The notes under the pieces are model-generated. The model was not told where the DNA came from, ran no database searches, and was given only the letters and a program-made list of their open reading frames with translations. Shown here piece after piece: positions 44,204 through 55,044 of a DNA stretch of 64,000 nucleotides. How positions within the stretch are numbered: the first letter of the stretch is position 1; each line of letters opens with the position of its first letter. The position numbers were made by a program, and so were the translations under genes. This stretch comes from Muribaculaceae bacterium (GTDB lineage: Bacteria > Bacteroidota > Bacteroidia > Bacteroidales > Muribaculaceae). The stretch is taken from the NCBI GenBank assembly GCA_023667015.1, contig JAMPAX010000001.1, positions 1 to 64,000 of the forward strand. Direction: 5' to 3'.

Positions 44204-45406
44204 TTAGATTTCAGTCCTAAGACGCTGGGAGAGGATAGCCGCAATGAGAATCAAGACAGAGAGGACAGCGAAAGTAATAGCCGTAGAATGCAACACATTC
44301 CCTTGCCCCACAAAGGTAGAGACCACAAAACCGAAGAGATAGCCCGCCAGACCGATAATCGCCGAAGCGCTACCGGCATCGGCACGTCCCTCATTCATAG
44401 CCAGCGAATTACTGACAGTAAAGATCATACCGAGAGCAAAAATCATAGGTATCAGAAGAAGCTCATAAGTCCAGAAATCCGGAGCGCGGAAAAGGACAAA
44501 CGTCTGGGCAGCAATAGTGACAACAAGGATCAGCGCACCACAAGAAGCAGCATTCTTAAGCGCCTTAAACTTCAGCGCCAACATCGAGCCGAACGCTACA
44601 AAAATAGCATTCGCACCCACGATAAGGCCGAAATGCAACTGCGAAAAGCCGAAATGAGACTGCATAATAAAAGGAGCCGAAGAAATATATGCGAAAAGGA
44701 GGCCGAGAGCCGTACCCTTCAGCATCACGTGCACCATGAAAGGATAATTAGTCAGAAGCCTACCATAACTGCCAAACGACGAAGCTATAGAGATATTCCT
44801 ATTCTTAGAGTGAGGATGAGACTCCTTCAAGAAATGACATAGGATAAGAAGGAGGAGAGCGAAAATAGCCAGACACACAAAGACACCTTGCCAGTGGAAC
44901 TCCTGAGAGATAAGCCCGCCGAGCACAGGAGCTGAAGCCGGAGCAAGACCATTAATAGCACCCACCACAGCCATAATCTTCGCGAGCATACGCCCCGAAT
45001 AAATATCCGCCGGGATAGTACGAGCGAGGAAATATCCCCCGGCAGCGCCACACCCCTGGAAGAAACGGCAACCAATAAAGAAATGAATATTCGGAGAGAA
45101 CACACTCGTGACCGCCGCCGCAATGAAAAGCAGCAGAGAACCAATCAGCACAGGTTTTCTGCCATATACATCACTAATAGGGCCCATCAGCACCTCACCG
45201 ATACCGAGCCCCAACATACCGAAAGCCACTCCCAGTTCACAAGTAGGCACAGAACAATGAAAAAAAGCAACCATCGAAGGTAGCGACGGCATATACATAT
45301 CATTGACAAAAGAGCCAAATGCACTGAGGCCCACGAGATAAGCCACCAAAAACGTATAATTAATGGCCGGAGAAGCAGAAGATTTCGAAAAAAAGCTAAC
45401 GGTCAT
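44204..45406 (-). CDS. Bcr/CflA-type MFS drug transporter
   Basis: 400 residues, twelve predicted membrane helices. The family signature between helices 2 and 3 is GPISDVYGRKPVLIGSLLLF, and helix 1 leads to FVNDMYMPSLPSMVAFF, typical of Bcr/CflA. The helix-4 Arg region reads CRFFQGCGAAGGYFLARTIP. It exchanges protons for small drugs or peptides. It is the first gene of a run with the outer-membrane factor, adaptor and RND pump; an MFS pump passing substrates to the periplasm could feed the tripartite complex. Confidence 0.9.
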   Translation of the reverse strand: MTVSFFSKSSASPAINYTFLVAYLVGLSAFGSFVNDMYMPSLPSMVAFFHCSVPTCELGVAFGMLGLGIGEVLMGPISDVYGRKPVLIGSLLLFIAAAVTSVFSPNIHFFIGCRFFQGCGAAGGYFLARTIPADIYSGRMLAKIMAVVGAINGLAPASAPVLGGLISQEFHWQGVFVCLAIFALLLLILCHFLKESHPHSKNRNISIASSFGSYGRLLTNYPFMVHVMLKGTALGLLFAYISSAPFIMQSHFGFSQLHFGLIVGANAIFVAFGSMLALKFKALKNAASCGALILVVTIAAQTFVLFRAPDFWTYELLLIPMIFALGMIFTVSNSLAMNEGRADAGSASAIIGLAGYLFGFVVSTFVGQGNVLHSTAITFAVLSVLILIAAILSQRLRTEI

Positions 45407-45688
45407 AGCGGAATAAATAAAATAAAAAGCAGTAACTACGGAAAAAAGTCAGCAATTGAGAAAAGGAGACCGAAAACAATAAACGGCCAAACCGACTTGA
45501 TTCAAAATAAGAACAACAAAAAAGAAGAAAAGGTTTCCCAAAAAGGGTACAGACGTAGGTATACTATAGAAAAATGCTATCATATAGCAAAAGAGAAAAT
45601 TCGCTAAAAAGTCGGAATTTGCACACTCTAAGCCGGCATGTGCAAAGTGTTAAAGAACGTTAATTAACATATAAAATCATGATAATAT
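45407..45688. other. Spacer between efflux operon and NlpC gene
   Basis: No gene seen. A short palindrome TGCTATCATATAGCA (45574-45588) lies about 170 bases upstream of the efflux operon start and could be a regulator site, though no regulator gene is adjacent. The spacer is A-rich. Confidence 0.35.
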
Positions 45689-45720
45689 TTGCATTAAATG
45701 AACAAGTATATTAATTTTGC
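45689..45720 (+). promoter_or_regulatory. Promoter of the NlpC/P60 gene
   Basis: TTTG (45689-45692), exactly 20 bases, TAATTTTG (45713-45720), about 60 bases before the start codon. Confidence 0.8.
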
Positions 45721-45780
45721 AGACGTAAAAAACGAGAGGATTCTTCGGAAGTTCCGCAGAAGCCTTGAAAACAGAAAGCA

Positions 45781-46401
45781 ATGAAGAAACTAAAGAAAGC
45801 TCTAACCATACTCATGATAGCCACCTGTGCCTTCACAGGGGCAGCCCAAAAGAAGAACTCATCAGCAAGAAAAGCACATGAAGCCGCCCACAAGGCAATG
45901 TTGGCCGACCACCGACAGGGAATGGACAACACCGTCATCAGCGGTATAATACAGCAAGACGTACAGGGACGCGAGAATCACGGAGGCAACTTCTCCGCAG
46001 CATCCCGCAGTCTTTCCAACGACATCATCACCGAGGCCTTCCGTCATCTTGGCAAGCCCTACGTATGGGGAGCCAAGGGTCCCAGCCAGTTTGACTGCTC
46101 CGGCTTCACCAGCTATGTATATCGTCAGTTTGGCTACTCCATATCTCCCGGAAGCCGCATACAATATACTCAAGGAAGAGCCGTAGCTCGCAAAGATATC
46201 CGCAAAGGGGACTTGGTATTCTTCACCTCTCCCCGCTCCGGTAGCGCTGTAGGCCATGTAGGAATCTGCGTAGACTCAGACCAGAGCACCGGCACTTTCA
46301 CCTTCGTTCACGCCTCCCTTCGCGGAGTGAAGGTCAGCAGCATCACCGAAAACTACTACTCCAGAAGATTCATCGGTGCACGCCGCGTAATCGCTGACTA
46401 A
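45781..46401 (+). CDS. NlpC/P60 family peptidoglycan endopeptidase
   Basis: 206 residues. Signal peptide (KKLKKALTILMIATCAFTGA) and then a short linker. The catalytic domain (about 80-205) has GKPYVWGAKGPSQFDCSGFT with nucleophile Cys 106, VGHVGICVD with His 159, and FVHAS with His 177. These enzymes cut D-glutamyl-meso-diaminopimelate bonds in cell-wall peptides. It has its own promoter and a strong 3' hairpin, so it is monocistronic. Confidence 0.92.
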   Translation: MKKLKKALTILMIATCAFTGAAQKKNSSARKAHEAAHKAMLADHRQGMDNTVISGIIQQDVQGRENHGGNFSAASRSLSNDIITEAFRHLGKPYVWGAKGPSQFDCSGFTSYVYRQFGYSISPGSRIQYTQGRAVARKDIRKGDLVFFTSPRSGSAVGHVGICVDSDQSTGTFTFVHASLRGVKVSSITENYYSRRFIGARRVIAD

Positions 46402-46416
46402 GAGGGCTCTAAGACC

Positions 46417-46507
46417 GCTTCTCATAAAACAAATCATCATAAACACACTCGGAGCAACTTCCCATCGAAGTTGCTCCGAGTGCGTTTAGAGTCTATCTTA
46501 TGAGAAG
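46417..46507 (+). terminator. Compound hairpin after the NlpC gene
   Basis: An inner hairpin pairs AAACACACTCGGAGCAACTT (46441-46460) with 46468-46487, with one mismatch. Outer arms CTTCTCATAA and TTATGAGAAG (about 46418-46506) enclose it. No T run follows directly. Confidence 0.6.
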
Positions 46508-46631
46508 CCGGACCAAGAATGGTTTTCGGGCAATATTCTTTAACTTTTCAGCGTTTAACAAATATAGACAATTCGTTATAAACACTTCATAACTCATAAC
46601 CAATACATATTACTTATCTATAGGCATAAAT

Positions 46632-48062
46632 ATGAAAAAAGGACTTTTCCTCATTTTGGCGGCAGCGGCCGTTTGCAGCGTAGCGGCCAAAGACCGCACA
46701 AAGCATGACCCTAAGGCCACCAACAGCGAGACCATCATGCATGCTTGGAGCTGGAACTTTGACAACATCGCCAAGAACATGAAAAACATCGCCGATGCCG
46801 GATTCACTATGGTGCAGACCTCACCGGTGCAGCAATGCTACAACCCTGAGGGTGGTAGCAAGAAACTCTTCGACGAAGAAGGGGGCGAAGGCTTCTGGTA
46901 CTACTACTATCAGCCTACAGACTGGAAGATAGGCAACCAGATAATGGGAAGTCGCGAGCAGATGCAAGCGATGATGGACTCCGCAAAGAAATACAACGTC
47001 CGCGTAATCGTAGACGTACTCCCCAACCATACCGCCTTTGACATTGATGCCGTCAGCGACGACTTCTATCGCGCAGTAGGAGGGCGCGACAAGATGTACC
47101 ACTCGCAGGGGCTCACTCCGGTAGAAGATTACAACGACCGCCTGCAATGCACACTCCGGGGATCGGGAGCGCTTCCCGACGTAAACACCGAGAATCCCGC
47201 TTTCCAGAAATACTACATGCAGTTTGTCAACGACCTGCTGAGTATGGGAGTAGGTGGTTTCCGCTATGACACCGCCAAACATATTGGCGTACACTCCGAC
47301 CCCGTAGACAGCGCCTCCGGAGTAAAAGAAAACGACTTCTGGGACGTAGCTACCGGGCGCAAAAGTGTCAAGGGGGTGAAGCTGGCCGTGCCCTACGACT
47401 CTCTGTTCGTATATGGAGAGGTGTTGCAAGATCGCAACGTACCCGAGGCAGAATATGCCGACTACTTCGGTCAGACAGCATCGGGGTATGGCTATATACT
47501 ACGCGAAGTCCTGGAGAAACGCAATGCCAAAGGTATCGACCTCAAAGACTGGCGCCACACCGCCGCACCGGAATATCTGATAACCTGGGTAGAGAGCCAC
47601 GACACCTACGCCAACGCCCACGAATCAGCCGGAATCTCAGACGAATTGATACGCTGCGGATGGGTATTTCTGACAGCACGACAGAATGGCACACCATTAT
47701 TTTTCAGCCGACCGGCAGGTAGCAGCCGATCAAACTATTGGGGAGACAACATCTTAGGAGCGGCAGGCAACGATGAGTACAAACATCCGGAGGTAGCGGC
47801 GGTCAACAAATTTCGCAGAGCCATGGACGGACAGCCGGAACTGGTAGAGATTGGCGACAACGGGCAAGTACTTGTTGTCAGCCGTGGCAAGAAAGGAGTC
47901 GCGATTGTCAATATTGGCAAATTTGCCAACTACGTAGATGTACCAACGACACTCCCCAACGGCACCTACAAAGACGAAGTCTACGGCATAGAGTTCAAAG
48001 TCAAGAACGGACGTCTTACGGGCATGGCCGCCCCGGAACGCACTTACATTATTCGAAATTAA
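46632..48062 (+). CDS. Secreted alpha-amylase (GH13)
   Basis: 476 residues. Signal peptide MKKGLFLILAAAAVCSVAA. GH13 motifs in order: region I VIVDVLPNHT, region II GVGGFRYDTAKHIG with nucleophile Asp 213, region III FVYGEVLQ with acid/base Glu 263, and region IV ITWVESHDTYAN with the transition-state Asp. The opening ATNSETIMHAWSWNFDNIAK and late EYKHPEVAAVNKFRRAM fit bacterial secreted alpha-amylases. The C-terminal beta domain is short. It hydrolyses internal alpha-1,4 bonds of starch. It stands alone, with a large secreted carbohydrate-binding-like protein later in the window (51879). Confidence 0.92.
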   Translation: MKKGLFLILAAAAVCSVAAKDRTKHDPKATNSETIMHAWSWNFDNIAKNMKNIADAGFTMVQTSPVQQCYNPEGGSKKLFDEEGGEGFWYYYYQPTDWKIGNQIMGSREQMQAMMDSAKKYNVRVIVDVLPNHTAFDIDAVSDDFYRAVGGRDKMYHSQGLTPVEDYNDRLQCTLRGSGALPDVNTENPAFQKYYMQFVNDLLSMGVGGFRYDTAKHIGVHSDPVDSASGVKENDFWDVATGRKSVKGVKLAVPYDSLFVYGEVLQDRNVPEAEYADYFGQTASGYGYILREVLEKRNAKGIDLKDWRHTAAPEYLITWVESHDTYANAHESAGISDELIRCGWVFLTARQNGTPLFFSRPAGSSRSNYWGDNILGAAGNDEYKHPEVAAVNKFRRAMDGQPELVEIGDNGQVLVVSRGKKGVAIVNIGKFANYVDVPTTLPNGTYKDEVYGIEFKVKNGRLTGMAAPERTYIIRN

Positions 48063-48212
48063 GAATCAGGAATTCACATGGGTTTGAAACCCACGTGTTC
48101 TTGCCCACCTGCGGTGAGTAGCAAACCCACCGCGACTAAAAAACACCGCAACTGAGATCTGAACCTTTTATAACAACGATTGTTGAAATATATTGAGAGG
48201 GCAAAGAGCGAA

Positions 48213-48228
48213 TTGGCACGCTTTTTGC
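48213..48228 (+). promoter_or_regulatory. Sigma-54-type promoter upstream of groES
   Basis: TTGGCACGCTTTTTGC carries GG (48215-48216) and GC (48227-48228) exactly 12 bases apart, the -24/-12 arrangement of RpoN promoters (TGGCAC-N5-TTGC). Transcription would start near 48240, 60 bases before groES. No TAnnTTTG element is seen in this spacer. Confidence 0.6.
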
Positions 48229-48300
48229 CTTTCTAAACTATGGAGGATTAAACCTCAATAATGATGATAAATTGGAAATAACTCAAAAAATATAGCAATT

Positions 48301-48573
48301 ATGAAAATCCAACCACTTGCCGACCGTGTGCTCATCGAGCCCACAGCGGCAGAAGAAGTAACAGCCAGCGGCATCATCATACCCGACTCGGCCAAGGAGA
48401 AACCCCTGAGAGGCAAAGTACTCGCCGTAGGTGGAGGCACCAAAGACGACCCGATGGTACTCAAAGAGGGAGACGAAGTACTCTACGGCAAATATGCCGG
48501 TACAGAGATAGAGCTTGACGGAACAAAATATCTAATGATGCGTCAGAGCGACGTCCTCGGAGTAATTCTTTGA
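48301..48573 (+). CDS. groES: Co-chaperonin GroES
   Basis: 90 residues, a single Cpn10 domain: [20 protein letters not shown], the mobile-loop region [38 protein letters not shown] and the final [14 protein letters not shown]. It caps the GroEL cage. Followed 79 bases later by groEL, with a short tandem repeat between. Confidence 0.97.
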   Translation: MKIQPLADRVLIEPTAAEEVTASGIIIPDSAKEKPLRGKVLAVGGGTKDDPMVLKEGDEVLYGKYAGTEIELDGTKYLMMRQSDVLGVIL

Positions 48574-48574
48574 A

Positions 48575-48616
48575 AGTCGAGAGTTTAGAGTCGAGAGTTT
48601 AGAGTCGAGAGTTTAG
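48575..48616. repeat. Three tandem copies of a 14-base unit between groES and groEL
   Basis: AGTCGAGAGTTTAG occurs three times in a row just after the groES stop codon. Confidence 0.8.
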
Positions 48617-50293
<1,677 letters not shown>

Positions 50294-50298
50294 TTATT

Positions 50299-51549
50299 AT
50301 GACAGATACACCAATATTATTATTGACAGGATACTTGGGGAGCGGCAAAACGACGCTCCTCAATCATATTCTGACCAACGAGAAAGGGATAAAGTTTGCA
50401 GTCATCGTCAACGACATCGGTGAGGTGAACATAGATGCTTCGCTGATACAGAAAGGCGGGGTGGTAGGCCAGGGTGATGACGACCTCGTAGCCCTACAGA
50501 ATGGATGCATCTGCTGCACCCTTCGCACCGACCTGATGAAGCAGATAGCAGACTTGATAGATATGAAGCGCTTCGACTACATAGTCATCGAAGCCAGCGG
50601 CGTCTGCGAACCGGAGCCGATAGCGCAGACCATCTGCCAGATGGAACAGATGGTAAGTCCCACGAGCGCCAACGGCGGCAGGCCACGCCTCGACTGCATA
50701 GCCACCGTAGCCGACGCCCTTCGACTAAAGACCGAATTTGGGTGTGGCGAATCGCTGACAGTTGAGAGTCTTGACGAAGAAGATATCGAAAACCTGATAG
50801 CACAGCAGATAGAATTCTGCAACCTTATCATCATCAACAAGATATCCGAAGTGTCGAAAGAAGAAGCGCGTAGAATACGGAAAGTCGTAGAGGTACTGAA
50901 CCCCTCAGCCAAGATACTCGAATGTGACTACTGCGACGTACCGATGTCAGAGCTTGTGAACTCCGGGCTGTTCGACTTCACCAAGACCGCATTGGGAGCC
51001 ACGTGGGTACGCGAAATAGAACGCGATGTCGATGCCGAAGAAGGAGATCATGAGCATGAACATCATGATCATGAACATCATGAACATGGGCATGAACATG
51101 GGCATGAACATGGGCATGGGCATCATCATGAACATGGGCATCATCATCACCATCATCATGATGAGGGAGAGGCTGAAGAATATGGTATCAGCACATATGT
51201 CTACTTCCGTCGGCAACCCTTTAATCTGGAGAAGTTTGACCGCTGGGTAAAATACCATTGGCCGGAGAATATCATACGCACAAAGGGAGTAATGTACTTT
51301 TCGAGCAATAGAGACATGTCGTTGCTTTTTGAGCAGGCGGGTGTACAAAAGACACTTAAGCAAGCCGGAATGTGGTATGCTACGGCACCGGAAGAAGAGT
51401 TGCAACAATTCCTGGCGGCTGATGCACAATTGCGCAAAGACTGGAACGATAAATACGGTGACAGAATGGAAAAGCTCGTCTTCATCGGGCGGGACATCGA
51501 CCGCAAACAACTTGCCGCCGACTTAGACTCCTGCTTAGAGGAAGAGTGA
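50299..51549 (+). CDS. COG0523/CobW-type GTPase, His-rich metallochaperone
   Basis: 416 residues from ATG 50299, five bases after groEL. Walker A is LLTGYLGSGKTTLLNHIL, the metal-binding CxCC lies in NGCICCTLRTDL, Walker B-like is DYIVIEASGVCEP, and the guanine motif is NKIS. A histidine-rich stretch (about residues 251-293, many HEH and HGH words) links to the C-terminal CobW domain (STYVYFRRQPFNLEKFDRWV). The family inserts or delivers metals, often zinc. Which metal and client cannot be read. Tight spacing behind groEL suggests co-expression with the chaperonin. Confidence 0.9.
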   Translation: MTDTPILLLTGYLGSGKTTLLNHILTNEKGIKFAVIVNDIGEVNIDASLIQKGGVVGQGDDDLVALQNGCICCTLRTDLMKQIADLIDMKRFDYIVIEASGVCEPEPIAQTICQMEQMVSPTSANGGRPRLDCIATVADALRLKTEFGCGESLTVESLDEEDIENLIAQQIEFCNLIIINKISEVSKEEARRIRKVVEVLNPSAKILECDYCDVPMSELVNSGLFDFTKTALGATWVREIERDVDAEEGDHEHEHHDHEHHEHGHEHGHEHGHGHHHEHGHHHHHHHDEGEAEEYGISTYVYFRRQPFNLEKFDRWVKYHWPENIIRTKGVMYFSSNRDMSLLFEQAGVQKTLKQAGMWYATAPEEELQQFLAADAQLRKDWNDKYGDRMEKLVFIGRDIDRKQLAADLDSCLEEE

Positions 51550-51878
51550 GGCCCCTCCCCGGTCCTCCCCGCAGGGGGAAGGAGGCAGATATGACGACAT
51601 CAAAACGGTTTGTGGAGTATCATATAACAAGCATATTGCGGTAGAATCATGAGCAGTGCAATACTGATAAAAATAGTCTTCCCCTACGTTCAGATTTAAT
51701 ATACTCCCGACTGAAAACTTGAAAAGATGTGGATTTCCTTATAATCTGCATCTTTTTTATTTTGGCTATGTGGATATTGAAAAAATTGTTAAATTTGCGA
51801 ATTACTATAATAGGTCTCATAAAAGAGACCGCTACAGACAGAGATAGAATAAAAAACATATAAAAACTCACATAGCCA
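51550..51878. other. Spacer with GC-rich repeat, terminator and promoter element
   Basis: A GC-rich repeat (51549-51590) is followed by a plus-strand terminator at 51722-51758 (AAAAGATGTGGATT / AATCTGCATCTTTTTT) and a -7 element TAAATTTG at 51791-51798 for the next gene. No coding sequence is seen. Confidence 0.6.
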
Positions 51879-54800
51879 ATGAAAAAAACGAAAACACTTT
51901 TAGCGCTACTACTGACGCTGGTAGTACTCAGCGCGCAGGCCTACAACAATCCCGGCCAGCTCTGGTTCTTCAAAGATACCGGTAATGGCAACGGCACATC
52001 CATTCCCTTTACAAAAATCGGAGACACTACTTATACATGTGAAATTGATGCCTCACAAAGCGTTGTAAAAGGGGTTATTATCAATAGCTCTGCATCCACA
52101 TGGACCGATGTACATAATAATAAAACCACTTACGTTCCATCAGGATATAATCCATCAAGTAATGCCGAAATCTATAAAATTCAAGATAGTCAGTATAATT
52201 GGTCACAAATGGTAGACAAGACTCCTTATTGGGACTATTGTTGCTTTGAATTCCCTGAAAATCATAGGTACTTGATTACCATGACTTATGACAATAGCAA
52301 AAACACATTCAACGGCAAGGTGGAGTATGCACCGGCCGAGATTTGCATCCGGGGAGAAAATTTCGGAAATTGGAATAGCACCACAACAGTAATGAATACT
52401 ACAGACCATGTCAATTTTACTATTGACTTGGAAACACTAAGTGGTGCATTCAAGCTGTATAATATCTGTAGCGGTGAGTGGTATGGAGCAAAGAATGGTA
52501 ATAACGACGGAATTGAGATAATCAACAACCTTACCACCAACCTTGGCGATACCGGATATCCGGACTATAATTTTAAGCCCGCAGCGGCATGTAACAATGT
52601 GCGTATACAGTTTAATCTGAAAACCAAGACCATGACTCTATCCCAGCTTACTAAAGTGTCGTTCTATTTTGATGCTCCTGATGCTTGGGAGAAGACAAAT
52701 GGTGGATTGGGCGTTAAGTTCTACGGCGTTAAGGAGGATGGCACTGCTGTTGAGCTGAAGGCTACACAGGAGAAAAAATCCCCTGCCAATGAGATTAACA
52801 ATAAATACTGGGCACTGAACGTCTACACTGAAAATTACAAATCTTTCTATGCCACTACTAAAGATGGTTCTATTAAGACTGATACCTGGACTATCTATGA
52901 AAATGCAGTCTATACCGTAGAAACTCCGACAAACCGGCTACCGAAATATCAGTGGGACGGCACTACACAGACTCTGAATACCGAAGTGTCTTATCCATCC
53001 ACACGTGTCTATTTTGAGAAACCCGGGAGCTGGACAAATGTATACTGCTACGCCTTCAACTCCACTGCTGAAGAAAACGCCAACTGGCCCGGTGTCACCG
53101 CCACTGCCAACAAAGAGACTATCGGCGGGAAAGAATATATCTACTTCGACGTAGACAACCGCTACCCCTACGTTATCTTCAACAAAAATGAAGGAACAGA
53201 CAATCAGACAGAAGACCTTCTCGTGCTTGAAAATGGTGTTTACACCCAAAATAGCGAAGGTATGGCATATCCCGACAATATTGTCAGTGGAGATAAGGTA
53301 GTAGCCAACCATGCTGTGTCCCCCAAGGGAACTACAATCCTGTATCTGCCAAAAAACAGTTCTGCGATTTACAATACTCCCCTGGTGACTATCACCGGAG
53401 TCTTCGGCGGTAACTATACAACCAACGAGCCGATGACAAAGATAAGTCTCAATGGCAAAACATACTATGCTATCACTTCGCGTCGACTCAATGCCGCTGA
53501 GAAAATCAACTTCACCTTCTTTAATGGCGAAAAAGAGATTCAGACTATTAAGAATCTGAATCTTAACGACGTAACGCGCGCTGTCAACACGGCTGATTAT
53601 TATGTCATCAATGGTACAAACACTACTATTACAACCCTGAGTGTTGAAGACGCCGGGCTGACTGCTGCCACCATCACCGTTGGAGGCACCAATATGTATG
53701 CAGCACAAGCCACAGAGGAAGATAAAGATGCCAACAAGACTACACTTGACGGCACGAATACACTAACCGTTAATATCAACGACGACGGACAGTTTGTATT
53801 CTGGCTGAAAGACAAGAGCGATGATGGCAAATTCTGGATTACCTTCAATGATACACGGTACGGCGTAGCCAATCCGACAGCTAATGACAATCAGTTCATC
53901 AATGGAGTATACAAGACCGTCAAAGCAGGCAACGATGATTATGCACAACTTGGCAATGTCAACAGAGCCTACGAGATGACATTCGACCCCAGAGCCAACG
54001 TCCTATATGCAGACTGGGTAGTAGTAGATCCGGCATTCAGCATCTGCTACAACGGTGAAGTTTATGGCACTGACGCGACTATTACAGGAGTAGACGCACA
54101 AACTAACGCATCAGACGGTACCACTATGATCGTCAGCTTTAAGAGCAGCAAATCCGGAGTGATGACTGAGCTTGGGGCTACCAGTGCCGATTTGTTTACA
54201 TTTACTTTGACTCCCGGCGAATGGGAAAAAGACTTCACTTATTATACAGGAAATCCTGCTTATACAGACGTTAACCTTCCCGCAATCGGAGATGTAGATT
54301 ATAAGGATGGTGTTTACACTTGTGCGATTAAGGTACCCGTAGGTGGTACATATACTCTTACCTGCTCGTTTGAGGGTAACGATGGCTACAATGCTCAGGC
54401 ATTCTCCTGTAAGGTAGCTGTTCGTCCTACTATCGCTTCGCTGGGACTGACAATCAATGGCACAACAATTCCAACAGACGGCACCGGCTCAATGGCAGTT
54501 AACCTTCATGATGACTACGGTGAATTCCTTGGTGGTTCACTCGCACATGCCCGCATCAACACAAGCCCTAATATGCCTCTTATGAATGGTCTGGAAATAT
54601 GGTACAAGTATCAGACTACCGCCAACAATTCAGAGTCTAATCGTCCGGCAATTCATCGTGAAAGCACAGACCCTGCTGATGGTTATCAAAAATATACAGG
54701 TGCTTACGGCATTGATGTCACAGAGGGTAAAGAAGTAAGCTTCCTCGCCATACAGAATGGTGTAGCCGGCGAACCCACAGGCTTCATCAGGATGGAAGAA

Positions 54801-54950
54801 GGTGGTACACCGACAGGTGTTGAGGGTATTGCAGCTGAAGAAGGAGATGCACGCTACTTCAATCTTCAGGGAGTTGAGGTTGAAAACCCCTCAGCCGGCA
54901 TCTACGTAAAGGTAGCAGGAGGCAAAGCTGTCAAGGTAATCGTGAAATAA
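51879..54950 (+). CDS. Large secreted protein with starch-binding-like modules
   Basis: 1023 residues. Signal peptide MKKTKTLLALLLTLVVLSAQ. The body is built of beta-sandwich modules. One (about 370-450) reads RVYFEKPGSWTNVYCYAFNS, NWPGVTATAN and YIYFDVDNRYPYVIFNKNEG, the pattern of CBM26-type starch-binding domains. Related but divergent modules precede it (QLWFFKDTGNGNGTSIPF at the start; SFYFDAPDAWEKTNGGLGVK). Middle parts (IYGTD-type turns) look Ig-like. The C-terminus YFNLQGVEVENPSAGIYVKV...KVIVK is the lineage tail shared with GH53 (10286). Probably surface or secreted glycan binding, possibly with the amylase upstream. No catalytic domain recognised. Confidence 0.7.
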   Translation: MKKTKTLLALLLTLVVLSAQAYNNPGQLWFFKDTGNGNGTSIPFTKIGDTTYTCEIDASQSVVKGVIINSSASTWTDVHNNKTTYVPSGYNPSSNAEIYKIQDSQYNWSQMVDKTPYWDYCCFEFPENHRYLITMTYDNSKNTFNGKVEYAPAEICIRGENFGNWNSTTTVMNTTDHVNFTIDLETLSGAFKLYNICSGEWYGAKNGNNDGIEIINNLTTNLGDTGYPDYNFKPAAACNNVRIQFNLKTKTMTLSQLTKVSFYFDAPDAWEKTNGGLGVKFYGVKEDGTAVELKATQEKKSPANEINNKYWALNVYTENYKSFYATTKDGSIKTDTWTIYENAVYTVETPTNRLPKYQWDGTTQTLNTEVSYPSTRVYFEKPGSWTNVYCYAFNSTAEENANWPGVTATANKETIGGKEYIYFDVDNRYPYVIFNKNEGTDNQTEDLLVLENGVYTQNSEGMAYPDNIVSGDKVVANHAVSPKGTTILYLPKNSSAIYNTPLVTITGVFGGNYTTNEPMTKISLNGKTYYAITSRRLNAAEKINFTFFNGEKEIQTIKNLNLNDVTRAVNTADYYVINGTNTTITTLSVEDAGLTAATITVGGTNMYAAQATEEDKDANKTTLDGTNTLTVNINDDGQFVFWLKDKSDDGKFWITFNDTRYGVANPTANDNQFINGVYKTVKAGNDDYAQLGNVNRAYEMTFDPRANVLYADWVVVDPAFSICYNGEVYGTDATITGVDAQTNASDGTTMIVSFKSSKSGVMTELGATSADLFTFTLTPGEWEKDFTYYTGNPAYTDVNLPAIGDVDYKDGVYTCAIKVPVGGTYTLTCSFEGNDGYNAQAFSCKVAVRPTIASLGLTINGTTIPTDGTGSMAVNLHDDYGEFLGGSLAHARINTSPNMPLMNGLEIWYKYQTTANNSESNRPAIHRESTDPADGYQKYTGAYGIDVTEGKEVSFLAIQNGVAGEPTGFIRMEEGGTPTGVEGIAAEEGDARYFNLQGVEVENPSAGIYVKVAGGKAVKVIVK

Positions 54951-54964
54951 TCCTACAGAATTCA

Positions 54965-55013
54965 CTACAAAAAACAGAGGTTGCGAAAAACGCAACCTCT
55001 GTTTTTTTTGTAG
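54965..55013 (+). terminator. Terminator overlapping the next promoter
   Basis: AAAACAGAGGTTGCG, loop AAAAA, CGCAACCTCTGTTTTTTTT. The T run (55002-55009) doubles as the -33 TTTG of the following promoter. Confidence 0.85.
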
Positions 55014-55038
55014 AATGGATGAAAAATCGCTAAATTTG
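55007..55038 (+). promoter_or_regulatory. Promoter of the SUMF1-fold gene (nearly leaderless)
   Basis: TTTG (55007-55010), exactly 20 bases, TAAATTTG (55031-55038). Transcription should start only a few bases before ATG 55045, and this excludes the alternative upstream start at 55015. Confidence 0.75.
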
Positions 55039-55044
55039 CAGACT

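Noticed and set aside
50947-51510. 187-codon minus-strand frame rich in Met and Phe
   Set aside because: Shadow of the His-rich tract of the COG0523 gene.
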